Source: Bifidobacterium breve DSM 20213 = JCM 1192 (GTDB lineage: Bacteria > Actinomycetota > Actinomycetes > Actinomycetales > Bifidobacteriaceae). Taken from it: a DNA stretch of 64,000 bases. The translations under genes and the position numbers were made by a program. The notes under the pieces are model-generated. The model ran no database searches. It saw only the letters and a list, made by a program, of their open reading frames with translations, and was not told the origin of the DNA. The stretch's first letter is position 1. Every line of letters begins with the position of its first letter. Shown piece after piece: positions 44,047-52,978 of the stretch. The stretch lies in the NCBI RefSeq assembly GCF_001025175.1, contig NZ_AP012324.1:2108001-2172000 (forward strand), in the 5' to 3' direction.

Positions 44047-44190
44047 ATGATTCGAGGAATGAATCTATGCAGCATTGCTGGATGCACGCATGAGGCTGGG
44101 GAAGCGGGCATGTGCAGCATGCATTTCACATCGGCACTAGTGCACGGGGCATTGCGCTACCCTGGCAGCGGTCGTCCGTCGCATAGCTGA
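44047..44190 (+). CDS. Small Cys/His protein, zinc-knuckle-like
   Basis: A 47-residue ORF preceded by GAGGGGGGCGGG, a good ribosome site seven bases from the ATG. It contains LCSIAGCTHEAGEAGMCSMH, a C-x4-C-x9-C-x2-H pattern. This resembles the small zinc-binding segments of phage HNH-type proteins (CxxxxC ... GMCSMH), but the rest of an HNH nuclease is missing. It may be a stand-alone small protein or the start of a decayed gene. I do not know its function. Confidence 0.45.
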   Translation: MIRGMNLCSIAGCTHEAGEAGMCSMHFTSALVHGALRYPGSGRPSHS

Positions 44191-44339
44191 CCCATGCGCG
44201 ACGCCCTTCTCTAAGGCTGAGCCGTTGTTAGACGACTAAAGGGGAAATAGCGCCACAACTGAACCATCCATTGCGGCGCCACCCCCTTCGGCCGAATACC
44301 TGTATATCGATATCGTCTACTCCAGATCACGCGTGAAAT

Positions 44340-44588
44340 AGACCACGTCGGGACGCCTACATATTCTTCTCCGACGAGACGAGCGGCACCGAGACCGCCG
44401 GCATCGGCCGCATTTACGAATTGACGGCCGCGGATATCCTCACGCTGGACCATATTGACTTCAACTATGCGTTCAACTACCCGTGCGCGTTCAGCCTGTT
44501 CTGCACCTGCCCAATCCCATCCAAGCGCAACCATTTGCCGTTTGCGGTCACGGCCGGAGAGAAGACACCAAAGGAATATCAGTACTGA
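44340..44588 (+). pseudogene. C-terminal remnant of a DUF1684 protein
   Basis: The frame ending at the TGA 44586-44588 reads SDETSGTETAGIGR, then LDHIDFNYAFNYPCAF, CTCPIPSKRNHLP and VTAGEKTPKEY. This is the strongly conserved end of DUF1684 proteins, including the DFN-x-PCAF core. A stop at 44334-44336 closes the frame upstream, and the N-terminal half cannot be found, so the gene is broken. Confidence 0.75.
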
Positions 44589-44608
44589 TTTCAGCATTTG
44601 CTTGGCGC

Positions 44609-44718
44609 CTTCTGAAGAGGGGAGCTGTCTTCGTTAGACGACTGAGGGGAGTCCCGGTGCCACCGCGACTCCCCTCAGTCTCGCTACGCAATCCAGCTCC
44701 CCTCAGGGAGGGGGAGCC
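44609..44718. repeat. Family B palindromic element
   Basis: Left GAAGAGGGGAGCTGTC and ACGACTGAGGGGAGTC, right GACTCCCCTCAGTCTCGC and CCAGCTCCCCTCAGGGAG are inverted around a short GGTGCC-type centre. It separates the DUF1684 remnant from the convergent amino-acid permease. Confidence 0.75.
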
Positions 44719-44724
44719 AAAAAC

Positions 44725-46248
44725 CTACTCCTTATGCTCTAGCGCGGCCTTCAAATCACGACTGCGGTAACGCTCGCGCAACAGCGAGAAGCCACCGAAG
44801 CCAATCAACCACACCAAGCCGGCAATCGCGGAATTGCGCGTATCGTCCGCCAAGAACAGCGTCAGATAAATAAACACGAAGAACGCAATCGCCACTGTGT
44901 TCAGCACCTTCCATACAGGCATCACGAAACCGTCCGGGATGAAGTCGTCCGAACGACGGTACTTCCGGTGTGCCACCAGCGTCAGAATGTAAATAAATAG
45001 GAACACCGCGGAACTGGCAGACGAGAACAGCACGAATGCACCGGAAACACCTGGAATGGCGTTAACAATCGGCGAGAGCAGAATCAGCACTGCAGACACC
45101 AGAATTGCGCGCGCCGGCACTTTGCGATCGGAAACCTGACCGATCTTATTGAGCATCGGGCTCGGCGACTCTTCGGCCAGCTGGTACAGGTGACGACCGG
45201 CGGAATACAACAGCGAATTGAGCGACGAGGACGCGGCGGTGATCACCACGAAGAACACCAGGGCGGACGCCCAGTTCAGCCCGGCGTACTGGAACACCAT
45301 GATGAACGGGGAGGCGAAGGAGCCGTCCTCGTTCGGCTTGAACGAGGTCCACGGCACGATGCACATGATGGCCACGAGCGCGCCCACGTAGAAGATGAGC
45401 ACACGCACGATGATCTCGTTGACGGCTTTGGGCAGCACCTCACGAGGATTCTTGGTCTCGGAGACGGTGACGCCCACGAACTCGAGCAGCTCATAGGCGA
45501 AGAACACCATCTGGAAGCTCATGAGGAAGGCCATCCAGCCGTTCGGGGCGAACGAGAAGCCGGCGAACAGGTTGTCGAGTCCGGCGTGGCCCGCCGGGCT
45601 CACATGATCCACGCCATGAATCCGCGCGGCCGGGTACTGGTAGCCGATCACGATCATGACCACGGCGGTGACGATCATCGCGCCGATCAGCGTGATCTTG
45701 ATCATCGAGAACCAGAACTCCACCTCGCCGAACACCTTGACGGCGATCAGGTTGACGGACACCAGCGACACCAGGAAACACAGCTCGATCAGCCATTTCC
45801 AATGGGTCAGGTCGATGCCGAACGTGTCGAAGAAGGTGATGAAGTACGTGGAGACGGCCGTGATCTCGGTCATGCCCAGCAGCACGAGCGCGGCCCAATA
45901 CGTCCAGCCGGCGAAATGCCCCCATCCGTTGCCCAGGTAGCGGGTGATGAAATTGATGAAGGTGTGCTGGCTGGGGTCGCGGTACATCATCTCGCCGATG
46001 GCGCGCATCAGGAAGAACATGATGACGCCGACCAGGATATACACGAAGACGATCGAGGGGCCGGTCAGCGAGATCGATTTGCCGGAGCCCAGGAACAGGC
46101 CGGTGCCGATAGTGCCGCCGATGGCGATGAACTGTACATGGCGGTTGCTGAGGCCTCGTTCCATCGCATTGGTCTGATCAAGGCTCTCGACGGACTTGAG
46201 CTTGCTCCCGGACTGCTGCGCGTTACCGTTCGCATTCGTATCGGCCAT
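44725..46248 (-). CDS. APC-family amino acid permease
   Basis: The 507-residue protein has 12 membrane segments. The family signature in segment 1 reads FIAIGGTIGTGLFLGSGKSI (about residue 42). The conserved EFWFSMIKI, FFAYELLEFVGVTVSETKNP and SSLNSLLYSAGRHLY segments follow. It belongs to the amino-acid transporter group that includes CycA, AnsP and AroP; the amino acid carried cannot be told. The start at 46248 (MADTNANG) is preferred; the upstream frame is non-conserved. A family B half element lies upstream. Another member of the family is at 51453, 48% or so similar by eye in motifs only. Confidence 0.9.
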   Translation of the reverse strand: MADTNANGNAQQSGSKLKSVESLDQTNAMERGLSNRHVQFIAIGGTIGTGLFLGSGKSISLTGPSIVFVYILVGVIMFFLMRAIGEMMYRDPSQHTFINFITRYLGNGWGHFAGWTYWAALVLLGMTEITAVSTYFITFFDTFGIDLTHWKWLIELCFLVSLVSVNLIAVKVFGEVEFWFSMIKITLIGAMIVTAVVMIVIGYQYPAARIHGVDHVSPAGHAGLDNLFAGFSFAPNGWMAFLMSFQMVFFAYELLEFVGVTVSETKNPREVLPKAVNEIIVRVLIFYVGALVAIMCIVPWTSFKPNEDGSFASPFIMVFQYAGLNWASALVFFVVITAASSSLNSLLYSAGRHLYQLAEESPSPMLNKIGQVSDRKVPARAILVSAVLILLSPIVNAIPGVSGAFVLFSSASSAVFLFIYILTLVAHRKYRRSDDFIPDGFVMPVWKVLNTVAIAFFVFIYLTLFLADDTRNSAIAGLVWLIGFGGFSLLRERYRSRDLKAALEHKE

Positions 46249-46440
46249 ACTGATTTCATTTCTCTTCTCTGCCGCCCGGCCCTGTTCACGCCGACTACGG
46301 CACTCGTTCAATGCAAGTTCAAACTGTATCACCGATAGATGTCGCGAAAATCACCCAGCTCACGAACGCACGTGATGATACCGCGAACATTAGGCCAAAA
46401 AGTTCAATTCATCACCAAGAAATTGAACTTTCTCCATCTT

Positions 46441-46493
46441 GTCTTCTCTCCCCCCAGTCAGCTTCGCTGACAGCCCCTCATCAGAGGGGGCTC
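46441..46493. repeat. Half copy of a family B element
   Basis: The single arm CCCCAGTCAGCTTCGCTGAC followed by AGCCCCTCATCAGAGGGGGC matches the inverse of the left arm of the copy at 17647. The other arm is missing. It lies between the FtsX permease and the amino-acid permease. Confidence 0.65.
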
Positions 46494-46501
46494 AAGCAAG
46501 G

Positions 46502-49500
46502 TCATTCCACGGACTTGAGCGAACTGACCGGCTCAATCCGGTCAAGCACTGGGTTGGTGAACAGCTGCACCAGCAGCGCGAATGCCAACGTGACCGCCAC
46601 AGCAATCGCATAGCTGTACCAATGCACTTCCACTTCAAAGTACAGTGACGGCATATTCAGCGCAGCCGTCAGAAGCCCGCCAATCCAGCGACCGAGCGGC
46701 AATCCGACCACCACTCCCATGCCGGTCAGAATCATCATCTCGCGATTCACGTAGTTGTGCACTTCACGGTCATAGAAGCCCAGCACCTTAAGCGTGGCCA
46801 TCTCGCGTACGCGCTCGGATACGTTCGTGTTGGCCAGCGTAAACAGCACCACCAACGCCAATCCGCCGGCAAGCCCCACAATCAGCGCCACTACGGCGGC
46901 CATCAAATCGAATTTGAACGTAGCCTCCAGATGCGCACAACTCACGGCCTTCACCACCGATGATTCCTCACCCAGCCGATCCGCATACTCGGCCTGTTCC
47001 CCATCGGGACCCTTCAGTTTGGCAAGCATCGCGTTCCAAGTCAGAGTGGAAGACTCACCATCCGAGGCAGATGAGTCAATGTCATGTGCCGCAAATTTCT
47101 GGTCGTACAGCCGCTCACTGATGTACACATCAGATCCGATGAGGCTGCGCACCACCGCGGCGACCTTTATCTTAGCGCGGCTGCTACCGCCGTTGCTCAC
47201 GGTAACGGTATCGCCAGCGTGCACGCCCAACGAATTGGCAGCGGATTGCGCCACAATCACACCACTGTCATCCAGCGTCACAGTGCCGCCCCCTGATGCG
47301 CCGAAGAAGTTAGGCAGTCCAAACCATCCCTCATCGCCGGCCTCTTCCAAGGTGACCATATCGTTCAATTTGTTCAGCGAATTATTGGGTACCGCCATCA
47401 ACTGGATGGTTTCGCTTTCTTGAGCAGCATTGCTCATCTCCGCACTATCCACGCGCAAGTTCAACGTTTCGGTGGTCCGTCCATCCTTTTTGACCTGCTT
47501 GCGCATCACGGCCGCATCATCGTCATTCGACACCACCATCAAGTCGTATTGATAGATCTGCCCATACTGTTTGACGCCGATGGTGTCCACGGTGTCGTTA
47601 ATCGCAAATCCGCAGATAATCAGTGCAGTGCAGCCGGCCACACCACCCACGGTCATCAACAGGCGCGACTTGAACCGGAAGATATTGCGTGCGGTGACCT
47701 TGCCCAAGAAGCTCAGCCTGTTCCATACCGGCCTGATACGTTCCAGCAGAATACGGGCGCCGGCCTTTGGCGCTTTCGGTCGCATCAGCGCGGCAGGTGT
47801 GTGCCGAATTTCGCTACGACAGGCAAGTGCGGTGGCCACACCCACACCAACCACGAACAATAGGATGCCGGCGGTGCCGTACCCCCAGTCGTATTCAAGC
47901 CGCACGTCCGGCAATATATACAGCCCTTTAATCACAATCAGTAGGAATGCCGGGATACCAAGGAACCCGACCAGCAGGCCTATGCCACCACCGACTAGGC
48001 AAGCGAGCAACGCGAACAGCAAGTATCGCAGAGAAACGACCATGCCGCCATAGCCAAGACCCAGATACGTGCCGATAAGTCCGCGATCTTCTTCGACCAT
48101 GCGGGTCATGGTGGTCAAGCTCATCAGCACGGCGACCAGCAAGAACACCACCGGGAATGCGCGGCCTATGGACTCGATGGAGCTGACGTCTGACTTGAGC
48201 GAACTGAATCCATCGATTGAGGAACGCGTCTGCACGTACCAGCGCGCGTTGGCCACGTCGTCGATACAGCGCTGCTGTTTGGCGAACTCGCTCTCCGCCT
48301 CGCTGCGTTTCTCATCCAGCTCTTGTTGGGCATCCTCCAGCTGCTGTTTGCCGTCCTCAAGCTGCTGTTCTCCGTCTTTCAGCTGCTTTTCACCCTCTTC
48401 AAGCTGCTGTTTGCCGCCGGCCAGTTGCGCGGCCTGCGCTTCAAGCTGCGCCGACCGCGTTTCCAGTTGTGCGGCATTCGATTCGAGCTCGGCTAACTTG
48501 GCGTTGAGCTCCGCTTCTCCGGCTGCAGCTTCCTGTTCTTTGGCCGTTAACTGCGCATTCTGCTGGTCCAAGGTGTTCTGCGCGGGGGCAATCGTGCCAT
48601 CCAAGGTTTGCTGCAGTTCGGTTTTTTTCTTGATCGCGTCGCTGCGCTGCGATTGCAGTTCATTCTGTTTGGCATCTAACTGTTGTCTCAGCGAACTGAT
48701 GGACGGCACGTCGGGCACAGTGATTCCCAGACTGGTGAGCAGCTGTTTCACAGTCTGCCATGTGGATGAATCGATATCGATATTCGGATCGAGCTGGGAT
48801 AGCAGATCATCGGCTTGCTGGATAAGCTGCAGCATCTGGTCAAGTTGTGCCACACCTTGGTCGATTTGCGCAATGCCTTGTTCGACCTTGCTCCGGTTGG
48901 CGGTCAGCTCAGCCTGCGCGGCATCGAGTTGTTGCCTGGCGCTGGTGAGTTGGGCTTTGCCGGACTCGAGCTGTGCGCGTGCATCGGCTATCTGCTGCCG
49001 ACCTTGTGCAATCTGCTGACGCGCGGAAGCTATTTGCGCGCGGCCTTCGGCTATTTGCCGCTCGCCGTCAGTGATGGAGGCTTTGTTCTGTTCGAGTTGC
49101 GTTCGGCTCTCTGCGAGCTTCGTCTCGTTGGCCTCCAGCTCAGCACGATTACTGTCGATCTGCTGCTGGCCTTCGTCAAGCTGCTTGAGCGCATCAGCCT
49201 TGGCTGCATCGAGCGTGTTCTGAGCGCTTGTGACGATTTGTTGGCGGCGGGCTTTCTGCCGCTGGGTTTGTATCTGACTCTCGATGCGGTCAGCCACGGT
49301 TTTGATTGCGGCATCGTAGTCATCGGAGAACGTGTCATATTGGGACGCGCCTGCGACCGCAATGGATATTGCCGTGTATACATTGCCGGTCACGCCATCA
49401 CTGGGCGCAAAGAACACATAATCCTCGGACGAGGTGGACCGGAACGCGGTCATGCCGGAATAGCCGGCTGGATTGTTGAGGTCGCTTGGGTCAAGCACTA

Positions 49501-50260
49501 CTGCGGTAATGGTGAGTTCGGTGGGGAACTGCGGGGACTGCTCTTTTTCGTTGTTGCTCGTGGTGGCGTCTTCCGCAGCACCCACGGTGCCCGTATCTCC
49601 ATCAGAGCTTTTACTGGAGCCGCGGTTGCTCTTATCCTCTGCGCCCACCAGAACGGTTGAGGATGCGGACCGCGGCGTCACAGTGAGGTCATCGCCAATC
49701 TCAAGCCCGCTGTCGTTGAGGAATTGCTGCGTAACCGCCACTTCGCCGGCCTTGCTCGGCATATCCCCTTGCTGCAGATACGGCTGATCCAAACCTTCGG
49801 TACCGATTTCCTGCATGGTGACGGTCTTCTTCGTGCCTTTCACCGTAGCGGTCACCGTCTGCGAGCGCTCCGGCTGCACGGTTTCCACGCCTTCGACGCG
49901 ACGCAGCGCCGCCGCATCGTCACTGGTCAAACCGTAGGTGGACAGCACCTGCACATCGTGCAGTCCTTGCTGACCGTAAAAGCGGCTTGCAGCCAGAAAG
50001 GCATCACGGCAACCGGCGTAGATGCCGGTCAGCACGGCCACACCGAGTAGGGTGATGACGGCGATAGACACGAATCGTTTCCAGCTGCGCAGCCAACAAC
50101 GCAAGGCATCTTTGACAAACACGGCGGAGACGCTGGATCCGCGATCATCGGATTCAGATTGTTTCACGGGACGTTTCACAGATTGGCTTCTCTGTTTCAC
50201 GAGATGTTTCACAGGTCGGCCACCCGGGAAGCCGGTATGAGAATGCCTTGCCGTTGCCAT
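46502..50260 (-). CDS. Very large FtsX-type ABC permease with long coiled coil
   Basis: The 1252-residue protein has an N-terminal membrane segment at about 62-85 (VSIAVITLLGVAVLTGIYAG) and a first extracytoplasmic domain to about 340. About 340-690 is a long coiled coil built of repeated QIAEGRAQIASARQQI and QLEDGKQQLEDAQQEL units. A four-segment membrane block follows at about 715-880, a second extracytoplasmic domain, and three final segments (about 1120-1240). Two FtsX units in one chain fit a complete MacB-like transporter with one ATPase. The ATPase gene lies 9 bases upstream, co-transcribed. Similar proteins handle lipoproteins or wall-associated signals; the role here is unknown. Confidence 0.88.
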   Translation of the reverse strand: MATARHSHTGFPGGRPVKHLVKQRSQSVKRPVKQSESDDRGSSVSAVFVKDALRCWLRSWKRFVSIAVITLLGVAVLTGIYAGCRDAFLAASRFYGQQGLHDVQVLSTYGLTSDDAAALRRVEGVETVQPERSQTVTATVKGTKKTVTMQEIGTEGLDQPYLQQGDMPSKAGEVAVTQQFLNDSGLEIGDDLTVTPRSASSTVLVGAEDKSNRGSSKSSDGDTGTVGAAEDATTSNNEKEQSPQFPTELTITAVVLDPSDLNNPAGYSGMTAFRSTSSEDYVFFAPSDGVTGNVYTAISIAVAGASQYDTFSDDYDAAIKTVADRIESQIQTQRQKARRQQIVTSAQNTLDAAKADALKQLDEGQQQIDSNRAELEANETKLAESRTQLEQNKASITDGERQIAEGRAQIASARQQIAQGRQQIADARAQLESGKAQLTSARQQLDAAQAELTANRSKVEQGIAQIDQGVAQLDQMLQLIQQADDLLSQLDPNIDIDSSTWQTVKQLLTSLGITVPDVPSISSLRQQLDAKQNELQSQRSDAIKKKTELQQTLDGTIAPAQNTLDQQNAQLTAKEQEAAAGEAELNAKLAELESNAAQLETRSAQLEAQAAQLAGGKQQLEEGEKQLKDGEQQLEDGKQQLEDAQQELDEKRSEAESEFAKQQRCIDDVANARWYVQTRSSIDGFSSLKSDVSSIESIGRAFPVVFLLVAVLMSLTTMTRMVEEDRGLIGTYLGLGYGGMVVSLRYLLFALLACLVGGGIGLLVGFLGIPAFLLIVIKGLYILPDVRLEYDWGYGTAGILLFVVGVGVATALACRSEIRHTPAALMRPKAPKAGARILLERIRPVWNRLSFLGKVTARNIFRFKSRLLMTVGGVAGCTALIICGFAINDTVDTIGVKQYGQIYQYDLMVVSNDDDAAVMRKQVKKDGRTTETLNLRVDSAEMSNAAQESETIQLMAVPNNSLNKLNDMVTLEEAGDEGWFGLPNFFGASGGGTVTLDDSGVIVAQSAANSLGVHAGDTVTVSNGGSSRAKIKVAAVVRSLIGSDVYISERLYDQKFAAHDIDSSASDGESSTLTWNAMLAKLKGPDGEQAEYADRLGEESSVVKAVSCAHLEATFKFDLMAAVVALIVGLAGGLALVVLFTLANTNVSERVREMATLKVLGFYDREVHNYVNREMMILTGMGVVVGLPLGRWIGGLLTAALNMPSLYFEVEVHWYSYAIAVAVTLAFALLVQLFTNPVLDRIEPVSSLKSVE

Positions 50261-50269
50261 AAGAACCGC

Positions 50270-50971
50270 CTACCACTCGATGTCTGCGATGGGCTGCGGC
50301 GCAGTATTGATTTCCTCGCTGGTCACGGTTCCGGAACGGAAGTGAATCACCTTGTGAGCCATCGGCGCGAGCGCGGAATTATGGGTGATGATCATCACGG
50401 TCATTCCCTCGTCGCGGCAGATATCCTGCAATAGCTGCAACACTTCCTTGCCGGTCTCGTAATCAAGGGCGCCGGTCGGCTCATCGCACAACAGCAGCTT
50501 CGGCTTCTTGGCGATTGCGCGGGCGATGGAGACGCGCTGCTGCTCGCCGCCGGACAGCTGGCCCGGGAAGTTATTCATGCGCTCCCCCAGTCCGACTTTG
50601 CGCAGCGTTTCAGCCGGGTCGAAATGGTCGGGACAAATCTGCGAGGCGAGTTCCACGTTCTCCAGGGCGGTGAGATTTGGCACCAAGTTATAGAACTGGA
50701 ATACAAAGCCGACGTCGTTGCGGCGATACGTAATCAAGTCTCGCTTCCGCAAGCCCGTGATATCACGCTCGCCAACCACCACACGGCCGGAAGTCGCGGT
50801 ATCCATACCGCCCAAAATATTCAATGCCGTGGTTTTACCGGCACCGGATTGCCCAAGAATCACTGTCAGCTCGCCCTGATCGGCGGTGAAACTTGCCTCA
50901 TCAAGCGCGCGAATCGACGTGCCGCCAGACGGGTATTCCTTGACCACCTTGTCAAATTCGATATACGCCAT
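50270..50971 (-). CDS. MacB/LolD-type ABC ATPase
   Basis: The 233-residue ATPase has a complete set of motifs: Walker [13 protein letters not shown] (about 39-50), Q-loop VFQFYNL, LolD/MacB-type [12 protein letters not shown], signature [16 protein letters not shown], Walker [14 protein letters not shown] and switch ITHN. The start at 50971 has GGAGGTG eight bases upstream; a longer in-frame reading is rejected. It powers the permease at 46502-50260. It contrasts with the degenerate ATPase-like protein at 15337-16521. Confidence 0.95.
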   Translation of the reverse strand: MAYIEFDKVVKEYPSGGTSIRALDEASFTADQGELTVILGQSGAGKTTALNILGGMDTATSGRVVVGERDITGLRKRDLITYRRNDVGFVFQFYNLVPNLTALENVELASQICPDHFDPAETLRKVGLGERMNNFPGQLSGGEQQRVSIARAIAKKPKLLLCDEPTGALDYETGKEVLQLLQDICRDEGMTVMIITHNSALAPMAHKVIHFRSGTVTSEEINTAPQPIADIEW

Positions 50972-51452
50972 CGAGCACCTCCAGCGATTTCGCCGCGTAT
51001 GGCCTGCAATCGCAGCCACCAAAATCCCGTCGTAGTATCCATTGTAAAACAATGCTTTTAGCCACTCACAGAATCCAATGGGAGTAAGAGCCCCACTCCC
51101 ACTACGTAACTGCCCAAAGCTGCGCAATGCTCCCTCAGCGAAGCACCCACCCACTCAACCGAAAAAACATCCCGTTCACGGCCCCTCAGCGAAGCAAATG
51201 TTCGAACAAATCGCGGTTTTGCCCCACTGAGAGCCCGTCAGCGAAGCAAATCCCCCAACCAATCGAAGAACCACCCCGTCCACGGACCCTCAACGGGGCA
51301 AATCCCCCAACCAACCGAAGAATCGCCCCGCTGATGCCAACTCAGCATGGTCTCCGCACGGTCTTGTGGAACCAATCGGCATACAATACCATCGTTGAGC
51401 ATAATCGCTGACGGACTACACCGCCGCCCGCGGCTTACGAGAGAAGAACAAC
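50972..51452. other. Divergent gap with tandem repeats
   Basis: About 480 bases between the divergent ATPase and amino-acid permease genes. They contain promoters for both (AT-rich patch near 51040-51060) and the tandem repeats at 51131-51340. No credible gene is seen; the open frame of 94 codons here is repeat-derived. Confidence 0.5.
51131..51340. repeat. Four degenerate tandem repeats of about 52 bp
   Basis: Units begin at about 51131, 51182, 51233 and 51287 with CCCTCAGCGAAGCA or variants (CCCGTCAGCGAAGCA, CCCTCAACGGGGCA). They continue with AATCCCCCAACCAATCGAAG and end near CCCCGTCCACGG. Units three and four are most alike. Confidence 0.65.
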
Positions 51453-52925
51453 ATGAGCACTACTGACGCGCCTAAGAAGCCGCGCGAAACCGACGATGTG
51501 CCGGTACCCGCGACCCTGCGCAAATCATTGAAAAATCGCCATATCCAGCTAATCGCCCTCGGCGGCGCCATCGGCACCGGCCTGTTTTACGGTTCCAGCG
51601 AATCCATCGCCCTAGCCGGCCCATCGATTCTGCTGGCCTACCTCATCGGCGGCTTCGCAATCTTCATGATTGTGCGTGCACTGAGCGAAATGTCCGTCGA
51701 GGACCCTAAGGCGGGCGCATTCAGCTACTATGCCACCCGCTACTGGTCCAAGCGCGCCGGCTTCATCTCCGGCTGGAACTACTGGTTCAACTACATTCTC
51801 GTTTCAATGGTGGAACTGGCCGTAGTTGGCAGCTTTGTGAACTACTGGTTCCCGGCAATCCCGACGTGGGTCTCCGCAGCCGTGTTCCTGGTGCTCATCA
51901 CCGCTGCAAACCTGCTGGGCGTCTCCAAATTTGGCGAGTTCGAGTTCTGGTTTGCCATTATCAAGATCGTGGCCGTAATCGCCATGATTATCGGTGGCCT
52001 CGCAGTCATCATCTTTGCCCTGCCTACCGCCTCCGGCATCAAGGCAAGCTTCGCCAACTGGTTCACCGTGGGCGGTGGTTTCTTCCCGAACGGACTCATG
52101 GGCCACACTGATAATGGGTGGACCGGCCTGCTGATGGCACTGGTCGTGGTGATGTTCAGCTTCGGCGGCACCGAACTCATCGGCATCACCGCCGGCGAAA
52201 CCGAAGATCCGAGGACCACGATTCCGCGTGCCACCAACGACATCATCTGGCGAATCCTCGTGTTCTACATCGGCGCTTTGGGCGTGATCATGGCTGTGGT
52301 GCCGTGGAACACCATCGACGGCAAATCCAGCCCGTTCGTGCAGATCTTCGACTCCGTGGGCATTCACGCGGCCGCCGGAATCCTCAACTTCGTGTGCCTG
52401 ACCGCCGTGATGAGCGTCTACAACTCCGGCCTGTACGCCAACTCACGCATGCTGTACTCGCTGGCCAAGCAGGGTAACGCCCCCGCATACCTCGGCAAGC
52501 TCAACTCCAAGGGCGTACCGGTGGCCGGCGTGCTGACTTCCGCCGTGATTACCGCCATCGCCGTGGTTGTGGTGTTCGTGTGGCCTGAGTTCGCGTTCAA
52601 TTATCTGATGTCGATTGCCACCATCGCCGGCATTATCAATTGGACGATGATTATGTTCACCGAGATGAAGTTCCGCAAGGTGGTGGAAGCCGGTGGCGCT
52701 CCGGAAGACTCCAACCTGGCCGGCAAGTCCGGGCAGGAGGCGCTCGACGCGATTCACTTCAAGCTGCCGTTTGCCAAGGTGACCCCATGGGTGGTGCTGG
52801 TATTCCTGGCACTGGTTGTGGTGTTGATGTGCTTCTCCGCCAGCTACCGCATCGCTGTTATCGCCGGCGTAATCTGGCTGGCCATCCTCTTCGTGGCATA
52901 CCAAATCACTCAGGCAAAGAAATAA
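51453..52925 (+). CDS. APC-family amino acid permease
   Basis: The 490-residue, 12-segment transporter has signature LIALGGAIGTGLFYGSSESI (about residue 32), conserved EFEFWFAIIKIVAVIAM, SFGGTELIGITAGETEDP and SVYNSGLYANSRMLYSLAKQ. It belongs to the same superfamily as the gene at 44725 but to the GABA/proline/lysine-like branch by motif style; the substrate is not assigned. It has a cytoplasmic charged N-terminus. GAGAGAAG precedes the ATG. A strong bidirectional terminator follows, so it is monocistronic. Confidence 0.9.
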   Translation: MSTTDAPKKPRETDDVPVPATLRKSLKNRHIQLIALGGAIGTGLFYGSSESIALAGPSILLAYLIGGFAIFMIVRALSEMSVEDPKAGAFSYYATRYWSKRAGFISGWNYWFNYILVSMVELAVVGSFVNYWFPAIPTWVSAAVFLVLITAANLLGVSKFGEFEFWFAIIKIVAVIAMIIGGLAVIIFALPTASGIKASFANWFTVGGGFFPNGLMGHTDNGWTGLLMALVVVMFSFGGTELIGITAGETEDPRTTIPRATNDIIWRILVFYIGALGVIMAVVPWNTIDGKSSPFVQIFDSVGIHAAAGILNFVCLTAVMSVYNSGLYANSRMLYSLAKQGNAPAYLGKLNSKGVPVAGVLTSAVITAIAVVVVFVWPEFAFNYLMSIATIAGIINWTMIMFTEMKFRKVVEAGGAPEDSNLAGKSGQEALDAIHFKLPFAKVTPWVVLVFLALVVVLMCFSASYRIAVIAGVIWLAILFVAYQITQAKK

Positions 52926-52940
52926 TCGCCCTATGGCAAT

Positions 52941-52978
52941 AAGAAAAGGCCGCTGTTCCTCCGCAGCGGCCTTTTCTT
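52941..52978. terminator. Bidirectional terminator
   Basis: A perfect 15-bp stem AAGAAAAGGCCGCTG with its inverse (52964-52978) and an eight-base loop has A- and T-runs in the stem ends. It serves the convergent permease and DUF624 genes and overlaps the last codon of the latter. Confidence 0.92.

Larger units (their letters stand above)
43785..44339. other. Gap upstream of marR containing a small ORF
   Basis: About 550 bases without a long gene. They hold the marR operator, AT-rich promoter DNA (43855-44000), and the small ORF at 44047-44190. Bases 44191-44335 show no supported coding frame. Confidence 0.5.

Noticed and set aside
44211-44597. 128-codon minus-strand ORF
   Set aside because: It is antisense to the DUF1684 remnant, whose plus-strand frame has clear family motifs.
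51131-51340. Possible CRISPR array
   Set aside because: The four units are degenerate along their whole length, without constant repeats separated by unique spacers.
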